From NCBI GenBank assembly GCA_965204695.1, contig OZ242007.1, forward strand, positions 4,030,001-4,094,000: a stretch of 64,000 nucleotides of DNA, read 5' to 3'. The notes under the pieces were generated by a model, which made no database searches, was not told the origin of the DNA, and worked only from the letters and a program-made list of their open reading frames with translations. Made by a program: the position numbers and the translations under genes. The stretch comes from JAHEKD01 sp965204695. GTDB lineage: Bacteria; Pseudomonadota; Gammaproteobacteria; Arenicellales; JAHEKD01. Shown here in pieces: positions 33,883-42,974 of the stretch; position 1 is the first letter of the stretch, and each line of letters opens with the position of its first letter.

Positions 33883-35037
33883 CTAATTAGTACTCAAACG
33901 TTGTTCGACTAAGTTTACCCAGTAGTTAACACCTGGAACTAAAGCCTCATCGTTGAAATTGTAATCGGGAGCGTGGAGAGGTTGCCCATGACTTCCTTTT
34001 GTTCCGTTGCCCATTAACATAAAACAGCCAGGGCGATGAGTGGCAAAGTGGGCGAAGTCCTCAGAGAAAGTTTTAACCTTCATGTTGCCATCTGTGTTTG
34101 CAGATATAGAACTGGCAGCTTCAATGGCATACTCTGTGACTTGTCTGTCATTTATGACCTCTATAAACACGCTTTCAAAACTAAAATCGATTTTAACTTG
34201 GTGTGATAGGGCAATGCCTTCTATGATTTGACGCATTTTTTGTTCAATTAAATCACGAGTTTCCGGGTTTAGTGCGCGCACATCACCTTTTAATGTGGCA
34301 TTGCCCGGCAATACGTTACGACAGCCATCGGTAATAAATTCTGTTACGGATACCACGCCACTTTCTGCTGGATCAACTTTTCTGGCAATTACTGTTTGTA
34401 ATGCATTAACGACTTGGGCACCAACCATGATGGCATCCACGCCCATATGCGGTGCGGCTGCATGCCCGCCTTGCGCCTTAATTTTAATTTCAAACAAGCT
34501 CTCGCTGGCACAGAAAATGCCGGCCCGTGAGGCAAAGCTATTGATTTCCATGTCTGGCGTATTATGTAATCCATATACTTCATCGATTTTGAAACGATCA
34601 AACAAACCATCATCGATCATTGCCAGGGCACCTTTACCGTGTTCTTCATTCGGTTGGAATATAAATATCACTGAACCATTGAATTCACCATGTTCGGCCA
34701 GATGTTTAATGGCTCCTAACAGCATCGTAGTATGTCCATCATGACCACAGGCATGCATAACACCAGGATTTGTTGAGCGATAGTCAAATTGATTAATTTC
34801 CTGAATCGGTAAGGCATCAATATCTGCACGTAAGGCAATTGATTTATCGCTATCACCTTTGCTGATCTTTGCAACGACTCCCGTGCCACCAATTCCGGAT
34901 TGAAACTCTATATTCCATTCGGTTAACAGATTTTCAATAAATTTAGCTGTATTAAATTCGTCAAAGCCTAACTCTGGATTCGCATGTAAATGATGACGCC
35001 ATTCGATCATGGTATTTATTAATTGTTCATTCAACAT
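33883..35037 (-). CDS. M20 amidohydrolase (N-acyl amino acid type)
   Basis: 384 residues of the M20 family (hippurate hydrolase, N-acetyl-amino acid deacetylase relatives). Metal motifs MHACGHDGHTTMLLGA and FIFQPNEEHGKGA with the catalytic glutamate, dimerisation domain in the middle, and final LMGNGTKGSHGQPLHAPDYNFND histidine. It overlaps the phoR stop by 7 bases (ATGTTGA) and is followed immediately by the M24 enzyme. A two-step hydrolysis of an acylated or cyclic compound by the pair is an inference. Confidence 0.9.
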   Translation of the reverse strand: MLNEQLINTMIEWRHHLHANPELGFDEFNTAKFIENLLTEWNIEFQSGIGGTGVVAKISKGDSDKSIALRADIDALPIQEINQFDYRSTNPGVMHACGHDGHTTMLLGAIKHLAEHGEFNGSVIFIFQPNEEHGKGALAMIDDGLFDRFKIDEVYGLHNTPDMEINSFASRAGIFCASESLFEIKIKAQGGHAAAPHMGVDAIMVGAQVVNALQTVIARKVDPAESGVVSVTEFITDGCRNVLPGNATLKGDVRALNPETRDLIEQKMRQIIEGIALSHQVKIDFSFESVFIEVINDRQVTEYAIEAASSISANTDGNMKVKTFSEDFAHFATHRPGCFMLMGNGTKGSHGQPLHAPDYNFNDEALVPGVNYWVNLVEQRLSTN

Positions 35038-36329
35038 AGAACTTTATCCTCTGGAAATACTGCTTTAAAACTTGATCCCTTATTTATTACACTAGAGATG
35101 TTCAATTGACCACCATGGCGATGAATAATATGCTGGGCGATAGCCAATCCCAATCCGGTACCACCTTGGTCGCGTGAGCGGCCTTTGTCAACTCTATAAA
35201 AACGTTGAGTAAGATTAGCAATATGTTCTTCTGGAATACCAGGCCCATTATCTTCAACATTTAATATCGCTTCTCTATCGTCGCTTAATTTCCAGCTCAC
35301 CGTGATTTTGGTTCCAGCAGGAGTGTGTTTAATTGCATTTTGAATTAAATTGCTACAGACACTGATAATTTCTGATTCCATCCCTAACAAAAATATTTCA
35401 TCGTCAATATCAGTGGTTAATTCGTGAGTGTTACCTGAGGTGATGGTGATTTCATCATTGCAGATGCTTTTAAGAACACTTGGTACATCGACTTTAACGC
35501 AAGAATCTTCATCTAATTCAGATTTCTCCAGCCGTGAAAGTGTCAACATGTCTTCAATAATGCTTTTCATTCTCGCAGATTGAACTGAAGAATGTTCAAC
35601 CGCAGGTTTTAGATGCTCAGCAAGATCTTCATCTTCTGACATCATTTCCAAATAACCCGCGATGACTGTTAGTGGCGTTCGTAACTCATGAGATGCATTG
35701 GAGATAAAATTCTTACGCATCTGCTGAACATTTATACGGTCACTGATATCACGCGCCAAAACAAGCTTGAGGTCTTTTTGTACAGGTACATATTGAATGG
35801 CTAAACGTCGATCAGTGTTATGCGGCAGGGAAGTTTCGATTTCTTTGTTCTTTTTTCCAGTTACCAATTTTACTGCATCGGGAGACCTGAGCAGGTTATC
35901 AATACGCTGGCCCCGATCAGTTGAAATGTTTACATTTAAGTAACTCAAGGCTTTCTCATTGGCCCAGTCAATTTCGTTATTCTCATTCAGTATTACCGTG
36001 GCGTAAGGAAGCCCTTTAACAATACCTTGAAAGCGTTTTAGTAGTTTATTGGTGCGCTTTTTGTTTTTGACGCTGGTTCGATTTATATTACGAATCTGAG
36101 TCTCAATGCGTTCCCAAATACCGCTGTTTTCAGATGAGTCTTTACTATAATTATGATCGGTAAGCCATTGATTTAATTTATTTATCTTATATAAAAGCCA
36201 AACAGAATAAGCAACTGATGCAATAGTAAGGCTAGCTAACCATTGACCCGTTAGGCTTCCTGCAACTATAGCTAAAAATATAAATAAGGCAATTCGCCAT
36301 ACTTCAGTATTCCAGTAATAGTTAGTCAT
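35031..36329 (-). CDS. phoR: Phosphate regulon sensor kinase PhoR
   Basis: 432 residues: two N-terminal membrane segments, a PAS region (GLPYATVILNENNEIDWANEKALSYL), DHp H box FISNASHELRTPLTVIAGYL, then N box (LIQNAIKHTP), DNGPGIPEEHI and GTGLGLAIAQHI. Phosphorylates PhoB when phosphate is scarce; Pst-PhoU signals abundance. Sits 18 bases after phoB. Confidence 0.95.
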   Translation of the reverse strand: MTNYYWNTEVWRIALFIFLAIVAGSLTGQWLASLTIASVAYSVWLLYKINKLNQWLTDHNYSKDSSENSGIWERIETQIRNINRTSVKNKKRTNKLLKRFQGIVKGLPYATVILNENNEIDWANEKALSYLNVNISTDRGQRIDNLLRSPDAVKLVTGKKNKEIETSLPHNTDRRLAIQYVPVQKDLKLVLARDISDRINVQQMRKNFISNASHELRTPLTVIAGYLEMMSEDEDLAEHLKPAVEHSSVQSARMKSIIEDMLTLSRLEKSELDEDSCVKVDVPSVLKSICNDEITITSGNTHELTTDIDDEIFLLGMESEIISVCSNLIQNAIKHTPAGTKITVSWKLSDDREAILNVEDNGPGIPEEHIANLTQRFYRVDKGRSRDQGGTGLGLAIAQHIIHRHGGQLNISSVINKGSSFKAVFPEDKVLC

Positions 36330-36347
36330 CTAAGTCTGGAAAGGTGA

Positions 36348-37031
36348 TTACTTTTCTGTGAAACGATAGCCCACACCACGAACAGTCTCGACCACGTGAT
36401 CAACACCATGGCGTTTAAGAATTTTTCGTAGGCGTAAGATATGTACATCGACTGTTCTTTCCTCAATGAAAACACTTTGTCCCCAGACTTGATCTAATAG
36501 ATTTGCTCTAGAATGTGATCGGCCTGAAGTGCGCATTAAGTAATGTAGCAGACGCAGTTCAGTTTTGCCTATCTTCACATTTTTACCTTTGATAGCTAAC
36601 TCGTTGTTATCGATATTGAGTGAAATGTGGGCCTTCTGAATTATGTTGTTTTGATCGACACCCTGAGTACGGCGTAATAATGCTTTTATACGTGCATGCA
36701 GTTCCTTCAAGGAAACTGGCTTGGTCATATAGTCATCCGCGCCATATTCCAGACCTTTTATTTTGTCTGATTCTTCGGCTCTGGCTGTTAACATAATAAT
36801 AGGGATTTCCTTGTGCAGCCGATTTTTGCGGATCATTTTGATTAGGTTAGGGCCACCAATGTCGGGTAACATCCAGTCAAGTAGAATCAGATCAATCTTG
36901 GAGTTGTTTAAAGTGGTTAAACTCTGTTCGCCATCATAGGCTTCTTGAACCTCATATTGCTTGGAAATCAAAAAACTTTTCAGCATTGCGCTGATTGGAA
37001 GGTCATCTTCGATGATCAGGATATTAATCAT
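36348..37031 (-). CDS. phoB: Phosphate regulon response regulator PhoB
   Basis: 227 residues, OmpR family. The receiver has LILLDWMLPDIGG with the phospho-accepting Asp, IMLTARAEESDK and MTKPVSLKEL; the winged helix carries RSHSRANLLDQVWGQSVFIEERTVDVHI and HVVETVRGVGYRF. It should bind the Pho box upstream of pstS. Confidence 0.96.
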   Translation of the reverse strand: MINILIIEDDLPISAMLKSFLISKQYEVQEAYDGEQSLTTLNNSKIDLILLDWMLPDIGGPNLIKMIRKNRLHKEIPIIMLTARAEESDKIKGLEYGADDYMTKPVSLKELHARIKALLRRTQGVDQNNIIQKAHISLNIDNNELAIKGKNVKIGKTELRLLHYLMRTSGRSHSRANLLDQVWGQSVFIEERTVDVHILRLRKILKRHGVDHVVETVRGVGYRFTEK

Positions 37032-37051
37032 GCTAAAAGCAAAAGACGAAT

Positions 37052-37777
37052 CTATTGGTCTTCTTCGTCTTCATCCTCATAGTATTCAGCCTGGATAGTA
37101 TCAATATCTGCATGGCGAATATCCTTACCTTTAGCTAAGAACACAACATACTCAGAAATATTACGTGAGTGATCACCTATTCGTTCTAATGATCGGGCAC
37201 ACCAATTAATTCGTAATGCATTTTTTATATTGCGAGCATCTTCCATCATGTGAGTAATTAACAGTCGGGACAGGCTGTTCAATTCTTTGTTCAAAGTATC
37301 GTTCATGCGAATGATTTTGAAGGCCTGTTCATCATCCATACGCGCAAAGGCATCTAATGCATCATGCAGCATGCTCAGCACCAATTTGCTCAGATGAGAT
37401 AATTCATAATGCATGCCGCGCACAACTTTTTTCTTGGCCAGTTTTTTAGAGTAAGCACCAATCTTTTCAGACTCATCACCTATGCGCTCAAGATCAGTAA
37501 TGATCTTTAACACAGCTATTAACAGTCTTAAATCACTCGCTGCAGGTTGGCGACGAGCAATGATGCGTGTGCACTCATCATCAATTTCAAGCTCCATTTC
37601 ATTAATTTGCTCATCGGTTTCAATGACTTTAATAGCAAGATCAGCATCACGTTCGAGCAATGCCTTGACAGCATCTTCGGCTTGTCGTTCAACCAATCCG
37701 CCCATTTTAAGAACTTGATTACGAATGTCTTCCAGTTCCTGATCGTAGCGTTGTGAGATATGTTGTCCGAGTTCCAT
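37052..37777 (-). CDS. phoU: Phosphate transport regulator PhoU
   Basis: 241-residue two-bundle helical protein that links Pst transport state to PhoR. EIDDECTRIIARRQPAASDLRLLIAVLKIITDLERIGDE is the metal-binding repeat, matched later by ALRINWCARSLERIGDHSRNISE. Acidic tail EYYEDEDEEDQ. In the usual place after pstB. Confidence 0.96.
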   Translation of the reverse strand: MELGQHISQRYDQELEDIRNQVLKMGGLVERQAEDAVKALLERDADLAIKVIETDEQINEMELEIDDECTRIIARRQPAASDLRLLIAVLKIITDLERIGDESEKIGAYSKKLAKKKVVRGMHYELSHLSKLVLSMLHDALDAFARMDDEQAFKIIRMNDTLNKELNSLSRLLITHMMEDARNIKNALRINWCARSLERIGDHSRNISEYVVFLAKGKDIRHADIDTIQAEYYEDEDEEDQ

Positions 37778-37801
37778 GATTTATTCCTGTTCTACAACTG
37801 T

Positions 37802-38692
37802 TTAACCAAAGCGGCCGGTAATGTAGTTCTCAGTTAATTTATGCTCTGGGTTGGTAAAAACCTTGTCAGTGTCGTTTACTTCTACCAACTGACCTAAATG
37901 AAAGTAAGCTGTGCGTTGCGAAACCCTGGCGGCTTGTTGCATGGAGTGAGTCACGATGGCTATGGTATAGCTTTCTTTGAGATCATCCATGAGTTCTTCA
38001 ATAGTCGCTGTCGCAATCGGATCCAGAGCTGAGGTAGGTTCGTCCATTAATATAACTTCTGGATCTACGGCAATGGCACGGGCGATACAAAGACGTTGTT
38101 GTTGACCGCCAGATAATCCAGTGCCTGGTTTTTGTAAATCGTCTTTAACTTCGCTAAATAGTCCGGCTTTTGTCAGACTGGCTTCAACTAGATCATCGAG
38201 TTCAGAACGATTTGACGTCAGTCCATGTAAGCGCGGGCCATAAGCGACATTGTCGTAAATCGATTTAGGAAAAGGGTTGGCTTTTTGAAACACCATTCCA
38301 ACTCGGGCACGTAGTAAAACCGGATCTTGGTTTTTGCCATAAATGTCTTCGCCATCCAAAGTGTGTTCACCAGTGACACGGCAAATCGGGATTGTGTCGT
38401 TCATTCTATTCAGAACACGCAAGTAAGTTGATTTGCCACAGCCAGAAGGTCCGATCATGGCGATAATTTCATTGCGTCCTATATCAACGTTAACATCAAA
38501 AATTGCCTGTTTATCACCATAATATACATCGCAATTACGTGAACTCATTTTAGGGTTATCGACAAACGGTTGCCCGACGGTACCATCAATTTCGACATCA
38601 AATTCATCTCGCGTTTGTTCGGCTAGTTTTTCTTCAGCTGACTCCAGTGGCTGAGTCACTATACCAGGTAATGTTTCTAATATATCGTTCAT
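37802..38692 (-). CDS. pstB: Phosphate ABC transporter ATPase
   Basis: 296 residues. Walker A GPSGCGKST, signature LSGGQQQRLCIARAIA, Walker B VILMDEPTSALDP, H loop VTHSMQQAARVS. The first 45 residues are longer than in E. coli PstB and acidic. Energises phosphate import by PstAC. Confidence 0.97.
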   Translation of the reverse strand: MNDILETLPGIVTQPLESAEEKLAEQTRDEFDVEIDGTVGQPFVDNPKMSSRNCDVYYGDKQAIFDVNVDIGRNEIIAMIGPSGCGKSTYLRVLNRMNDTIPICRVTGEHTLDGEDIYGKNQDPVLLRARVGMVFQKANPFPKSIYDNVAYGPRLHGLTSNRSELDDLVEASLTKAGLFSEVKDDLQKPGTGLSGGQQQRLCIARAIAVDPEVILMDEPTSALDPIATATIEELMDDLKESYTIAIVTHSMQQAARVSQRTAYFHLGQLVEVNDTDKVFTNPEHKLTENYITGRFG

Positions 38693-38706
38693 AGTACTCT
38701 CTTATG

Positions 38707-39987
38707 TTACCAGCGCCGTTCGAATTTTTTGCGTAAGATGATCGCAATCAAATTCATAAAAATTAAAAAGGCTAATAAAACCATGATCGCTGCTGAGGTT
38801 CGTTCTGTAAATGCTCTTTCGGGGCTGTCAGACCACAAATAAATTTGTACCGGCATTACGGTGGCGGGATCAAAAATACCTGCTGGAATTTCAGCGACAA
38901 ACGCGATCATACCAATCATTAAAAGTGGAGCAGTTTCACCGAGCGCCTGCGCCATGCCGATAATGGTTCCTGTCAAAATCCCCGGCATAGCCAAAGGCAA
39001 CGTGTGTTGAAACAAAGTTTGCACAGGCGAAGCGCCCATACCGATTGCGGCTTCTTTGATTGAAGGCGGTACCGCTTTGATGGCTGCTCGTGAAGCAATA
39101 ATGATTGTCGGTAACGTCATTAAGGTCAGAACTAATCCACCGACAAGTGGTGTAGAGCGCGGTATACCAAAAAAGTTGATATATACTGCCAAGCCTAGCA
39201 AACCGAAGACAATCGAAGGCACAGCAGCTAGATTGTTAATGTTAACCTCAATTAAATCTACCCAGCGGTTATTTTGTGGTGCAAATTCTTCTAAATAAGC
39301 AGCCGCAGCTACTGCAATTGGAAAAGATAAAAGCAAGGTCACCAACATCGTTAGGAACGACCCCATTATCGCTCCGCGCATTCCGGCCTGTTCAGGCTCT
39401 CTGGAATCACCAGCGGCGAATAGTACGGTATTGAAGCGCTTTTCGAGTCGATCTTCGGCAACCAATCGATCAATCCAGACTAATTGATAGTCTTTAATGC
39501 GACGGTCAGCCTCGGGTAGATTACGGTCGATCTTGCCCTTCATGAATACATCAATATCGTCTTTAGCTAAAAACCAATAGGACTGAGTCGTGCCAATCAG
39601 ACCTGGATTTGCAATCACTTTATCTCGTAGTTCATATGCCGCTGACTTGCTCACAATATTGCGTAGTGCTCGCTTTTGTTTGCGGTCACTGACATCAGGG
39701 AACATTTCGTAAAGTGTATTTTTAATGACTTTGTCGTATTTGGCTGAATACAAAGCTTTGCGATCAGAATCTGAATCGACTTTTAAAGTGTCAGCATCCA
39801 GTGTTACATCCAGCTTCAAATAGGTTTGCTGAAACGCCGGCAAGCCCTTACTGATGATGGTGAACAGCAAAATCAGTAAAAACATAAAGCTCAAAATGAT
39901 TGAGCACAACCCAAAAAGCCGAAAGCGCTTTTCTCTGGCATAGCGCTTTGCCAGATTGGCTTGAATAATTTTAGTTGAGTCTTTCAT
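38707..39987 (-). CDS. pstA: Phosphate ABC transporter permease PstA
   Basis: 426 residues, longer than E. coli PstA (about 300) because of a 130-residue periplasmic domain between TM1 and the permease core. The core has the EAA-like loop GASPVQTLFQHTLPLAMPGILTG. Partner of PstC, encoded 12 bases before it. Confidence 0.94.
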   Translation of the reverse strand: MKDSTKIIQANLAKRYAREKRFRLFGLCSIILSFMFLLILLFTIISKGLPAFQQTYLKLDVTLDADTLKVDSDSDRKALYSAKYDKVIKNTLYEMFPDVSDRKQKRALRNIVSKSAAYELRDKVIANPGLIGTTQSYWFLAKDDIDVFMKGKIDRNLPEADRRIKDYQLVWIDRLVAEDRLEKRFNTVLFAAGDSREPEQAGMRGAIMGSFLTMLVTLLLSFPIAVAAAAYLEEFAPQNNRWVDLIEVNINNLAAVPSIVFGLLGLAVYINFFGIPRSTPLVGGLVLTLMTLPTIIIASRAAIKAVPPSIKEAAIGMGASPVQTLFQHTLPLAMPGILTGTIIGMAQALGETAPLLMIGMIAFVAEIPAGIFDPATVMPVQIYLWSDSPERAFTERTSAAIMVLLAFLIFMNLIAIILRKKFERRW

Positions 39988-39999
39988 ATGGTTTCGAAC

Positions 40000-41391
40000 T
40001 TACTCGTATTGCTCACGGTAACGACGAATGATATGCAAAGCGATAATATTAAGAATTAGTGTCGTCACAAACAATCCCAACCCTAAAGCAAAAGCAGCTA
40101 GTGTTTTCGGACTGTCAAACTCTTGGTCGCCCGTTAACAAGGTCACAATTTGCACAGTAACCGTCGTAACTGCTTCAAGCGGATTAATGGTCAAATTAGC
40201 AGACAGCCCAGCTGCCATTACCACAATCATTGTTTCTCCTATTGCCCGTGATGCAGCTAGTAAGATACCGCCGACAATACCAGGTAGGGCGGCGGGAATA
40301 ATGACCTGGCGAATGGTTTCAGATTTAGTTGCACCCATGCCGTAAGAACCGTCACGCATGGCTTGTGGAACAGCTGAAATAACATCGTCAGAAAGTGAGG
40401 ATACAAATGGAATGATCATTATACCCATAACCAATCCAGCGGCAAGAGCGCTTTCAGACGCCACATCTAAACCGATGCTTTCACCCAGATTACGGATAAA
40501 TGGCGCGACTGTTAATGCAGCAAAAAAACCATATACAACAGTTGGGATACCTGCAAGAATTTCTAACGTTGGTTTAGCAAAAGCACGTACTTTGGCATTC
40601 GCATATTCGGCTAAATAAATCGCCGACATGAGTCCGACAGGCACAGCGATGGTCAATGCCACTGCTGAAATTAACATAGTACCCACAAATAACGGGATGG
40701 CACCAAAACTTCCTGAGCTGCCCACTTGGTCGGAGCGAATCGATGTTTGCGGGCTCCATTTCGTTCCAAACAAAAATTCAACTGGAGAAACAGATGTGAA
40801 AAATCGTAACGACTCGAATAACACGGACATGACTATGCCCACGGTTGATAGTATTGCTATTGAGGCACAAATTATCATGGCCCAGCGAATCGCTTTTTCC
40901 ACAAAGTTTCGGGCTTGAGTGTCAGGTTTAATTAGTCGCCAACCTATAGCCATCCCAACTAGTGCAATCGCGAACACCACAACGGCTTTTGCCAATTTAC
41001 TAATTTCAGTGAGCTTGGCGTAGTGTTGAGCTGCCTGCTGTTTTACTGGATCTGTTTCCTCATCTATCGCTCCCGAATTAGCCAGATTTTTAATTTCGTT
41101 CATCACTAAGCTCAATTCTTGCTTAGTTTGTGATTGCATCTGTTCTGGCAAGCTTGAAATTGTCATTGAACTGACAATTGACGAGCTAAAGGCTGTCCAA
41201 ATTAGCAATATGAGTAAGGCTGGAATCCCCGCCCAAACTGCCACCATATAACCATAGTAAGTCGGTAATGAATGCAGATTATTGCGGGCTTTATTGGTGG
41301 TATCAGCAACGACTAATGAGCGTTTTCGGCCTAGAAAATACCCAAAAATCAACAGCGCGATCAAGGTGATTAATATAGTGCTGATGGGCAT
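40000..41391 (-). CDS. pstC: Phosphate ABC transporter permease PstC
   Basis: 463 residues with an extended N terminus (two extra membrane helices and a helical loop, residues 1-165) before the conserved core: FGTKWSPQTSIRSDQVGSSGSFGAIPLFVGTML and EAA loop GATKSETIRQVIIPAALPGIVGG. Such long forms are common in marine gammaproteobacteria. Pairs with PstA. Confidence 0.94.
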   Translation of the reverse strand: MPISTILITLIALLIFGYFLGRKRSLVVADTTNKARNNLHSLPTYYGYMVAVWAGIPALLILLIWTAFSSSIVSSMTISSLPEQMQSQTKQELSLVMNEIKNLANSGAIDEETDPVKQQAAQHYAKLTEISKLAKAVVVFAIALVGMAIGWRLIKPDTQARNFVEKAIRWAMIICASIAILSTVGIVMSVLFESLRFFTSVSPVEFLFGTKWSPQTSIRSDQVGSSGSFGAIPLFVGTMLISAVALTIAVPVGLMSAIYLAEYANAKVRAFAKPTLEILAGIPTVVYGFFAALTVAPFIRNLGESIGLDVASESALAAGLVMGIMIIPFVSSLSDDVISAVPQAMRDGSYGMGATKSETIRQVIIPAALPGIVGGILLAASRAIGETMIVVMAAGLSANLTINPLEAVTTVTVQIVTLLTGDQEFDSPKTLAAFALGLGLFVTTLILNIIALHIIRRYREQYE

Positions 41392-41464
41392 TATTCAGGA
41401 ACTCTTTTGATCTTTTGCGTCGATATTAGAATGGTGCTGCATTATATGCATTTATATAAAAAAT

Positions 41465-41493
41465 GGTGATGTAACACTAAGAGTTACACCACC
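41465..41493 (-). promoter_or_regulatory. Hairpin between pstS and pstC
   Basis: On the transcript GGTGGTGTAAC pairs with GTTACATCACC (one G-U), 7-base loop, no T tract. Such a stem after pstS could protect its message and give more PstS than permease. Confidence 0.55.
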
Positions 41494-41508
41494 AGCTATA
41501 TTTTAAAT

Positions 41509-42558
41509 TTATTCGACTGCTAAAGAGAGCGGCTGTAAAGAATTGGCCGCTTCGCCAACTTCCTCACGCAGTTCTTCACTCAGTGGAATAAGGCCTTTGT
41601 CTGTCAAATATCCTTCCTCACCCCAAGTATCTTCATCAGTGAATTCGGCAATAAACTCAGCAATACCGGGGATCTTGCCAACATGAGCACTTTTTACATA
41701 AAAATAAAGAGGGCGTGAAACAGGGTAGCTACCATCTGCTATGTTTTCAAAGGTAATTTCGGCACCGTCAACCATGGCTCCTTTCACTTTGTCAGAGTTT
41801 TGATCCAAAAAGCTAAACCCAAAAATTCCAAGGGCATCTGGATTTTTTTCCAGTTTTTGTACAATCAAGTTATCGTTTTCACCGGCTTCGATAAAAGCAC
41901 CGTCTTCACGAATCGTGTGGCAAAGTTCTTTATATTTACTTTTGTCTTCCTTTTTAAGTGCTTTAATCCAATCAAATGTTTTGCAGCCACCTTCCATTGC
42001 TAATTCAACAAACGCGTCACGTGTGCCTGATGTTGGGGGAGGGCCTAATACTTCGATGGCAATCGCGGGTAAATCTGGATTAACGTCTTGCCAGGTTTGA
42101 GCTGAATTTTCAACTAATTCGCCGTCGTTAGCACCCGGAACTTCTTTAGCAAGAGCTAGAAAAAGATCGCGTCGGGTTAGGCTGAAGTCTTGGCCAGATT
42201 TTGCATTAGCAATCGCAATACCATCAAAACCAATTTGAACCTCGGTAATGTTTTCAACACCATTGCTGGCACAAAGCTCAACTTCGCTGGCTTTTATGCG
42301 TCGAGAAGCATTGGTGATATCAGGTGTATCAACACCGGTACCAGAGCAAAATAATTTTAAGCCGCCACCTGAACCTGTGGATTCGATTTTTGGTGTTTTG
42401 AATTCTGTTTTATTACCAAAAGTTTCCGCAACGACAGTCGCAAAAGGGTAAACCGTTGAAGAGCCAACAATTTCGATATGATCTCGTCCTTGTGCATATA
42501 CAGATGACGCTGCAACAAATACTGCAGCACCTGTCAAAATGGATTTGAGATTTTTCAT
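41509..42558 (-). CDS. pstS: Phosphate-binding periplasmic protein PstS
   Basis: 349 residues with cleavable signal (MKNLKSILTGAAVFVAASSVYA). Phosphate-binding segments IEIVGSSTVYPFATVVAE, ESTGSGGGLKLFC, GPPPTSGTRDAFVE are clear. First gene of the pst-pho operon. Confidence 0.96.
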   Translation of the reverse strand: MKNLKSILTGAAVFVAASSVYAQGRDHIEIVGSSTVYPFATVVAETFGNKTEFKTPKIESTGSGGGLKLFCSGTGVDTPDITNASRRIKASEVELCASNGVENITEVQIGFDGIAIANAKSGQDFSLTRRDLFLALAKEVPGANDGELVENSAQTWQDVNPDLPAIAIEVLGPPPTSGTRDAFVELAMEGGCKTFDWIKALKKEDKSKYKELCHTIREDGAFIEAGENDNLIVQKLEKNPDALGIFGFSFLDQNSDKVKGAMVDGAEITFENIADGSYPVSRPLYFYVKSAHVGKIPGIAEFIAEFTDEDTWGEEGYLTDKGLIPLSEELREEVGEAANSLQPLSLAVE

Positions 42559-42974
42559 GGCGTAAGTCTCGGAAAGGATTGAATTTACGCGAATGATAAT
42601 AGCTAAATGTTACAGAATTATGACAAAAATAAGCTCTATTAAGTTTTTGTTTTTATTGGGCTTTTATAAAGTCTACTAATCAATTTTGGCATTTATCGTC
42701 TAATTAATCTAATTAAACAACGTTATTCGTTCTACCAGGATTTTAAAACTCCACTACTGCGAACAACAGCAAACGATTAACTACTGACACTTTTAATCGA
42801 AACAACTTGGATAACATATTATCTTCAATTGTTGGGTATTAGATATAGACTATAGTTATATTTTCAAATTTGGTTTTAATATATACTATACGAAGAATCA
42901 TACTAAATAAGCTATGTTTAGAGCATATCTTTACAGGTTGTTTTAAATAGTTTTTAACATACAAGGGGTGACCA
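42559..42974. other. pstS promoter region and AT-rich gap
   Basis: Apart from the Pho box and its promoter nothing coding or structured is evident up to the RBS of the next gene (GGGGTG before 42975). Confidence 0.5.
42607..42626 (-). promoter_or_regulatory. Pho box of pstS
   Basis: Minus strand TTGTCATAATTCTGTAACAT: two 7-bp direct units (TTGTCAT and CTGTAAC) 4 apart, as in the consensus CTGTCAT-N4-CTGTCAT. A TATTAT -10 element follows about 10 bases on. Predicts PhoB activation under phosphate starvation. Confidence 0.85.
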
